A DNA stretch of 64,000 nt from Rhynchonema sp. JSB1_4 (taxonomy: Eukaryota; Nematoda; Chromadorea; Monhysterida; Xyalidae). Positions 60,625-64,000 of this stretch are shown in pieces. Both the position numbers and the translations under genes were made by a program. The DNA is taken from the NCBI GenBank assembly GCA_030248065.1, contig JASAMV010003408.1, positions 1 through 64,000 on the forward strand. Direction: 5' to 3'. The notes below the pieces were generated by a model. It was not told where the DNA came from, ran no database searches, and saw only the letters and a program-made list of their open reading frames with translations. Within the stretch, counting starts at the first letter, position 1. Every line of letters starts with the position of its first letter.

Positions 60625-62500
60625 GCCCCACTGCCCCATTGCCCCACTCCCTAAAAGCCCCACCCCTCGTGCCCCACCCCCTAAAAGACCCACCATTGGT
60701 GCCCCACTGTCCCACCACGAACCCCTAAAAGCCCCACCCCTTGGTGCCCCACTGCCCCACTACTTCCCCCCTAAAAGCCCCACCCCTGGTGCCCCACTGT
60801 CGAGGTGCCCCACCATGCCCCACCGTGCCCCACTGTCGAGGTGCCCCACCATGCCCCACTGTCAAGGTGCCCCAGCATGCCCCACTGTCGAGGTGCCCCA
60901 CCACGCACCACCGTGCCCCACGCATGTTGGGAAAAGCTAGTCCCGTTGCCTTGACAGAGAGAAAACGCGAATTTTCGATTTCGCGATAGAAGGCACGGGT
61001 TGGCTCAAGGTTTGGCCTAAGCCCAAGCCTAAGCCTAATAGTAAGCCTAAGCCTAAGCCTAAGCCTAAGCCCAAGCCTAAGCCTGAGAAAAAGGGAAGTC
61101 AATTTTGAAACGGGACTAGCTTTTCCCAAAATGCGTGCCCCACTGCCGAGGTGCCCCACCGTGCCCCACCATGCCCCACAGTCGTGGGGCATGGTGGGGC
61201 ACCTCGACCGTGGGGCACGGTGGGGCACAGTGGGGCATGGTGGGGCACCTCGACAGTGGGGCACGGTGGGGCACAGTGGGGCATTGTGGGGCACCTCGAC
61301 CGTGGGGCGGGGGCATGGTGGGGAACTGTGGGGATGGTGGGGCGCAGTGGGACATGGTGGGAAGAGGAGTTAAAAATCTTTGGAAAATCATCCACGCCTA
61401 TAAAAGGCAGAAAACGGCGTTTTGAGGCCAGCCGCTTCAGACTACGTTTAAGCACAAGCCTAAGAAGCCTAGGCGTAGGCCTAAGCCTAAGCCTAAGCCT
61501 AAGCCTAAGCTCAAGGAAACAAACAAAGAATGATGGCTATGTTTTGACACCCCAACCCCGATTTTACTGTTATAAACACTATTGCTCATCATTTTGTGCA
61601 TGTATAAATTAGTTTAAACCAAAAAAGCCAAAAAAAAACAAAAAAGTTTTACGGCGCCGGCGGGACTCGAACCAGCAGTCCGGCAGGCACGAGTCCAATG
61701 ACTTCACCGCTGAGCCATCCAGCCGACACACACTGTGGTCTATCCACTGGTATTTATGTTTAGCGCTGCTGCTGTCTAATACACACACGTGTATAAATTA
61801 ACGCACACACACACACAGCCAGCTGCGTGTAACGGTTAAACCTGATGATCAAGGGCACCTGGATGATTTTCCAAAGATTTTTATCTCCTGATCATGGTGG
61901 GGCATCTCGACAGTGGTGCACAGTGGGGCATGGTGGGGCACCTGGACAGTGGGGCACAGTGGGGCATGGTGGGGCACCTCGACAGTGGGGCATGGTGGGG
62001 CACCTCGACAGTGGGGCACGGTGGGGCACGCATTTTGGGAAAAGCTAGTCCCGTTTCAAAATTGACTTCCCTTTTTCTCAGGCTTAGGCTTGGGCTTAGG
62101 CTTAGGCTTAGGCTTACTATTAGGCTTAGGCTTAGGCTTAGGCCAAACCTTGAGCCAACCCGTGCCTTCTACCGCGAAATCGAAAATTCGCGTTTTTTCT
62201 CTGTCAAGGCAACGGGACTAGCTTTTCCCAACATGCGTGGGGCACAGTGGGGCATGGTGGGGCAAAGTGGGGCACGGTGGGGCATGGTGGGGCACCTCGA
62301 CAGTGGGGCACGGTGGTGCATGGTGGGGCACCTGGACAGTGGGGCACAGTGGGGCATGGTGGGGCACGGTGGGGCATGGTGGGGCACCTCGACAGTGGGG
62401 CACCAATGGTGGGGCTTTTAGGGGGTGGGGCACCAGGGGTGGGGCTTTTAGGGCAGTGGGGCACTAGTGGTGGGGCAACAGGGGTGGCTTTTCCCAACAT
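60625..62500. repeat. Palindromic GGGGCAC satellite with TTAGGC blocks
   Basis: Dozens of GTGCCCCAC/GTGGGGCAC units, many spaced by CTGTCGAGG or CATG, fill about 60650-60930, 61135-61370, 61885-62040 and 62235-62480. Between them is a module with (TTAGGC)n, GGGACTAGCTTTTCCCAAAA and GCGAATTTTCGATTTCGCG. It is present in one orientation at about 60940-61135 and inverted at about 62030-62235. Another (CCTAAG)n block lies at 61447-61512. The long open frames here are by-products of the repeat. Confidence 0.9.
61652..61727 (-). repeat. tRNA-like sequence (pseudo-tRNA or SINE head)
   Basis: On the minus strand a Pol III A-box-like TGGCTCAGCGGTG is followed about 45 bp later by the B-box GGTTCGAGTCC and a GCCGGCGCC 3' arm. 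The acceptor stem pairs only in part. It could be a tRNA pseudogene, a working tRNA with an unusual stem, or the head of a SINE. Confidence 0.5.
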
Positions 62501-62519
62501 GCTGAGGCAGTATGGCATT

Positions 62520-62812
62520 TTGGGAAAAGCTAGTCCCGTTTCAAATTTTCAAATTTTATCTGCAAGCTTACGCGAAGACCTTCACAAGATCCGGAAAAAC
62601 CCTTAAAATAAAACAGTGTTAATAACAAAGAATGTGAACATGAATGAATAAACGACAATGGAAACGCACCGGTGAGATGAGACCAACCAAACGAGCCAAA
62701 CTAGCACAACCAACACACAACAACGGCAAATTCAGCAACGGATGACGAGAACGAGAATACGGTTTTAAATATTGATGATGATCTGAAAGCAGCAACCCAG
62801 TGACTGAGGAGA
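62520..62812. other. Spacer, 3' flank of LINE
   Basis: No gene was seen. The AT-rich part may contain the 3' untranslated tail of the LINE. Confidence 0.35.
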
Positions 62813-63998
62813 TCAGTCAACGACGGCTGAAAATTTTGAGTTAATGTGGCAAGAAACTACGTCTCGACCACGTGAGTTTAGTTTAGTTTTAAAGGCCGCA
62901 ATTGAGGCAGCAGAGACGACGCCCTCTGGTAGCCTGTTCCAGAGGTCCACGACACGATAGGCCCAGTACCCGGACAAGTCCGCACCCGCGCCATGGACTC
63001 GACACAAACTGTGGGAGTGCCCTCGGGTTGGGCGGCCGGTGTCACGAGATGGAAAGAAGGATTCCTTGGTTACCCCAGGTATGTGACCGTGAATGACCTT
63101 GTACACAAGCACAAGATCGTTCACGGTCCGGCGATAAATTAGGGGGTCTAAATTTAGGGCATGCAAACGCTGTTGGTAAGACAGAGTCTGCATGCCAGGT
63201 AAATAGTAAGTGAACCGACGTTGAATTTTTTCAACGTTTTTAGCTAAAGTGACATTTTGAGGGGACCAAATGGACATGGAAAATTCCAGTAAAGGGCGGA
63301 CATAGGCCAAATAAAGTTTTCGGAGGAAGTCGAGATTTCGACTGTGAAAGTTTCGGCGGATGGTCTTCTCCATTCTGCTGGCGTCAGCCACAATTTTACC
63401 AATATGTGACTCAAACTTTAAGTTTTGTTGGTCTATTAAGACACCCAAGTCCCGGACATGGGGTGGTGAAATAATCTGCTCATTCCCACAAAAATAGACA
63501 GGGGGGACTTGGGGGGCGATTCCCAAGCCTTACTGTGACGCTCTTATGGCTGGCAAGAGCCATGCCATTTGCAGAGAGCCAACTAATGACCGCATTTATG
63601 TCACCCTGGAGGATTTTGTGATCTGCAGCACTACGGATTTCCCTGTAAATTTTGATATCATCAGCGTAGAGATACAGATAGGTACCTGGATGTACTACAC
63701 TGACAACATCATTTATGTAGATGAGAAAAAGGGTCGGGCCGAAAACACTGCCCTGGGCGACCCCGGAGGTGACCGGAATCCACCCAGAGACTGCGTCCCC
63801 GACCCGAACCCGCTGTGACCGCCCATTTAGGTATGAAGATACCCAATTGAGTAAATGGCGGGGGAAACCGTAGTGCTGCAGTTTTTGCAGCAGCGCAGAG
63901 TGCGGGACAGTGTCGAAAGCCTTTTGGCTGTCTAGGTAAATGATGTCCACTGCGTTCCCACGCTCCAACGCTGCTGTCCAGTGCGACATGCAGCACAA
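62813..63998 (-). mobile_element. Non-LTR retrotransposon (LINE), reverse transcriptase part
   Basis: The minus strand encodes the RT palm and thumb of a LINE. The frame begins outside the window, runs through DIIYLDSQKAFDTVPH (motif with catalytic Asp), SGVAQGSVFGP and LYLYADDIKIY (catalytic YADD), then breaks near 63500 in a C-run. It continues in a second frame with LAYVRPLLEFSMSIWSP, VEKIQRRFTYYLPG and DLVLVYKVIHG, then stops at 62813. This C-terminal pattern fits the CR1/Jockey group. One frameshift separates the two open frames, so this copy is probably dead. The 5' part, with any endonuclease, lies beyond the right edge. Confidence 0.92.
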
Positions 63999-64000
63999 TA

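Noticed and set aside
60521..62606. Many long open frames rich in Pro/His/Cys or Gly/Trp
   Set aside because: They are translations of the GTGCCCCAC satellite on both strands and in several frames. Repeat period explains the lack of stops.

Overview
The window is animal nuclear DNA and is most likely from a nematode. Genes are split by introns of about 50 bp to 1 kb that end in a nematode-style TTTCAG. Both strands carry genes. Blocks of the nematode telomere hexamer TTAGGC lie inside the sequence near 61-62 kb. Families include an OST-alpha transporter, an Srsx-like receptor and a membrane-anchored SAM methyltransferase. The species is not identified. No bacterial features or CRISPR arrays were seen.

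Genes from left to right. A minus-strand gene resembling the N-terminal half of Ral GTPase-activating protein beta lies at about 5.7-8.9 kb, with extra low-complexity exons down to 4.3 kb. A minus-strand ZIP11-type zinc transporter (SLC39A11) lies at 12.46-15.13 kb. A plus-strand methyltransferase lies at 16.3-18.2 kb. Two minus-strand paralogous zinc-finger genes follow (18.66-20.35 and 22.56-24.18 kb). A plus-strand F-box/LRR-like gene lies at 28.5-31.3 kb and a minus-strand organic solute transporter alpha at 31.55-34.84 kb. Then come a minus-strand GPCR (36.2-38.7 kb), a plus-strand secreted Thr/Pro-rich protein (41.9-44.0 kb), a second plus-strand GPCR (45.6-48.05 kb) and an Srsx-like GPCR (49.1-50.94 kb). 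I rebuilt the exons by hand. For most genes the splice phases close into one open frame: ZIP11 342 aa, methyltransferase 333, zinc fingers 265 and 322, F-box 483, OST-alpha 378, GPCRs 334, 331 and 383.

From about 51 kb rightward the window is mostly repeats: foldback elements, hAT-type elements with GGGCC-rich ends, a 100-130 bp tandem array, a palindromic GGGGCAC/TTAGGC block, tRNA-like sequences, and the 3' part of a CR1/Jockey-type LINE running off the right end. Smaller MITEs are scattered between and inside genes. Two hAT-like copies have perfect 8-bp target duplications, and one palindromic element is flanked by TTAA.

The strongest unexplained signal is the decamer TGATGTTTCA. I counted at least 18 exact copies on both strands (about 0.1-0.2 expected by chance), in introns, exons and intergenic DNA. 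It resembles the CTGTTTCA core of nematode piRNA (21U) promoters. That makes a dispersed piRNA-type promoter cluster a testable explanation, not a demonstrated one.
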